From Candidatus Amulumruptor caecigallinarius (GTDB taxonomy: Bacteria > Bacteroidota > Bacteroidia > Bacteroidales > Muribaculaceae), in contig CALUMU010000014.1 in NCBI GenBank assembly GCA_944321825.1, positions 1 through 51,331 on the forward strand: a stretch of 51,331 bases of DNA. The letters are read 5' to 3'. The position numbers were made by a program, and so were the translations under genes. The notes under the pieces are model-generated. The model was not told where the DNA came from, made no database searches, and worked only from the letters and a program-made list of their open reading frames with translations. This document shows positions 50,921 through 51,331 of this stretch, piece by piece (position 1 is the stretch's first letter; each line of letters opens with the position of its first letter).

Positions 50921-51331
50921 CCACCAGCAACGTGTTTAGCAGCGGTCTCGCACCAGGGAGCCTTATGGTGCTAATCCTCAGCGAACCCTAAGGTGGGCAT
51001 GTATTTCCTGCAGGGATGGCTTGCCCGATGCCTGAGTTCCCAGAGTTTCCAGAGTTTCCTGGGGTCCCTGAGATGCCAGAGGCCCCTCCGTTTTATGGGA
51101 TTTACAGGGATTTGACCTCTTTGTTGCCCGTGTTGTCTGGTTTATAAGGTTTGTAATCCTCCTAATCCTCCTAATCCATACAGGGCATGTAGGGTTCCTA
51201 GGGTTCCTAAGGCTCCTAAGGCTCCTGAGGTTCTTAAGGTTCGCAATCCCTGCGGGGCATATGTCCGTTCGTAACCGTCTCGCGGCCAGCTATTCAACAC
51301 AATTTAACACAATTTTCATGAAATTTTCGCC
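50921..51331. repeat. Gene-free tail with 9-bp-period repeat arrays
   Basis: No coding frame is convincing. Three arrays have a strict 9-nt period: 51024-51086 (units such as TGAGTTCCC, AGAGTTTCC, AGAGTTTCC), 51055-51081 offset family around 51155-51181 (AATCCTCCT twice, then AATCCATAC), and 51191-51244 (AGGGTTCCT twice, AAGGCTCCT twice, GAGGTTCTT, AAGGTTCGC). A 6-bp hairpin GCACCA/TGGTGC (50950-50971) after dnaE has no T tract. Nothing else is recognised up to the window edge. Confidence 0.75.

Noticed and set aside
51024-51244. CRISPR-like array at the right end
   Set aside because: Units are 9 nt with no spacers and no cas genes are near; it is a short tandem repeat.

Overview
This window reads as a chromosomal segment of a Bacteroidales bacterium, most likely Muribaculaceae or a close relative (inference). 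Signs of this are repeated TAnnTTTG -7 promoter elements, few Shine-Dalgarno sites, surface lipoproteins with acidic residues after the lipobox cysteine, a GLPGLI protein beside a TonB-receptor-like barrel, and DUF4834, DUF4491 and DUF4595 families. Most of the window is gene-dense and moderately GC-rich. The segment from about 34.9 to 40.7 kb is visibly more AT-rich.

Region 1 (1-12.2 kb) is a vitamin B12 capture operon. A promoter (516-546) and a cobalamin riboswitch (about 553-840) are followed by a strong intrinsic terminator (1024-1068). Seven co-directional genes come next: a BtuG-like lipoprotein, a second lipoprotein, three secreted proteins (two carrying BtuG/DUF5074-like propellers, one of these also with a transcobalamin-like N-terminal domain), the TonB-dependent transporter BtuB, and a second BtuG overlapping btuB by 4 nt. 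No inner-membrane BtuCDF genes are present.

Region 2 (12.2-33.2 kb) is mostly housekeeping. It holds phosphatidylethanolamine synthesis (psd-pssA-DUF4834), DUF2461 plus a sodium:solute symporter, ettA, a DEAD-box helicase, trmD, an abundant-looking outer-membrane barrel, kup, an aspartate-type aminotransferase, a BspA-type leucine-rich repeat protein, trmB, mrp, argS, a BI-1 family protein, a phosphopantetheinyl transferase, an NAD-dependent epimerase and a small membrane protein.

Region 3 (33.2-41.8 kb) is the accessory part. A possible structured RNA and a G9 tract precede a DUF4595 lipoprotein gene. An 82-bp exact copy of the 3' end of a ROK sugar-kinase gene lies at 34512-34593, about 6.3 kb from the intact gene end at 40811-40892. 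Between the copies sit an outer-membrane receptor-like barrel, a GLPGLI protein, a 60-residue secreted peptide with an Ile/Val-rich tail, and a divergent histidine kinase/response regulator pair. This looks like a mobile or inserted module using the end of the kinase gene as its target.

Region 4 (41.8-51.3 kb) holds a polytopic membrane protein, an S9 peptidase, DUF4491, murI and, divergently, dnaE. It ends in a non-coding tail with 9-bp-period repeat arrays. No tRNA, rRNA, CRISPR array, transposase or integrase gene was seen.
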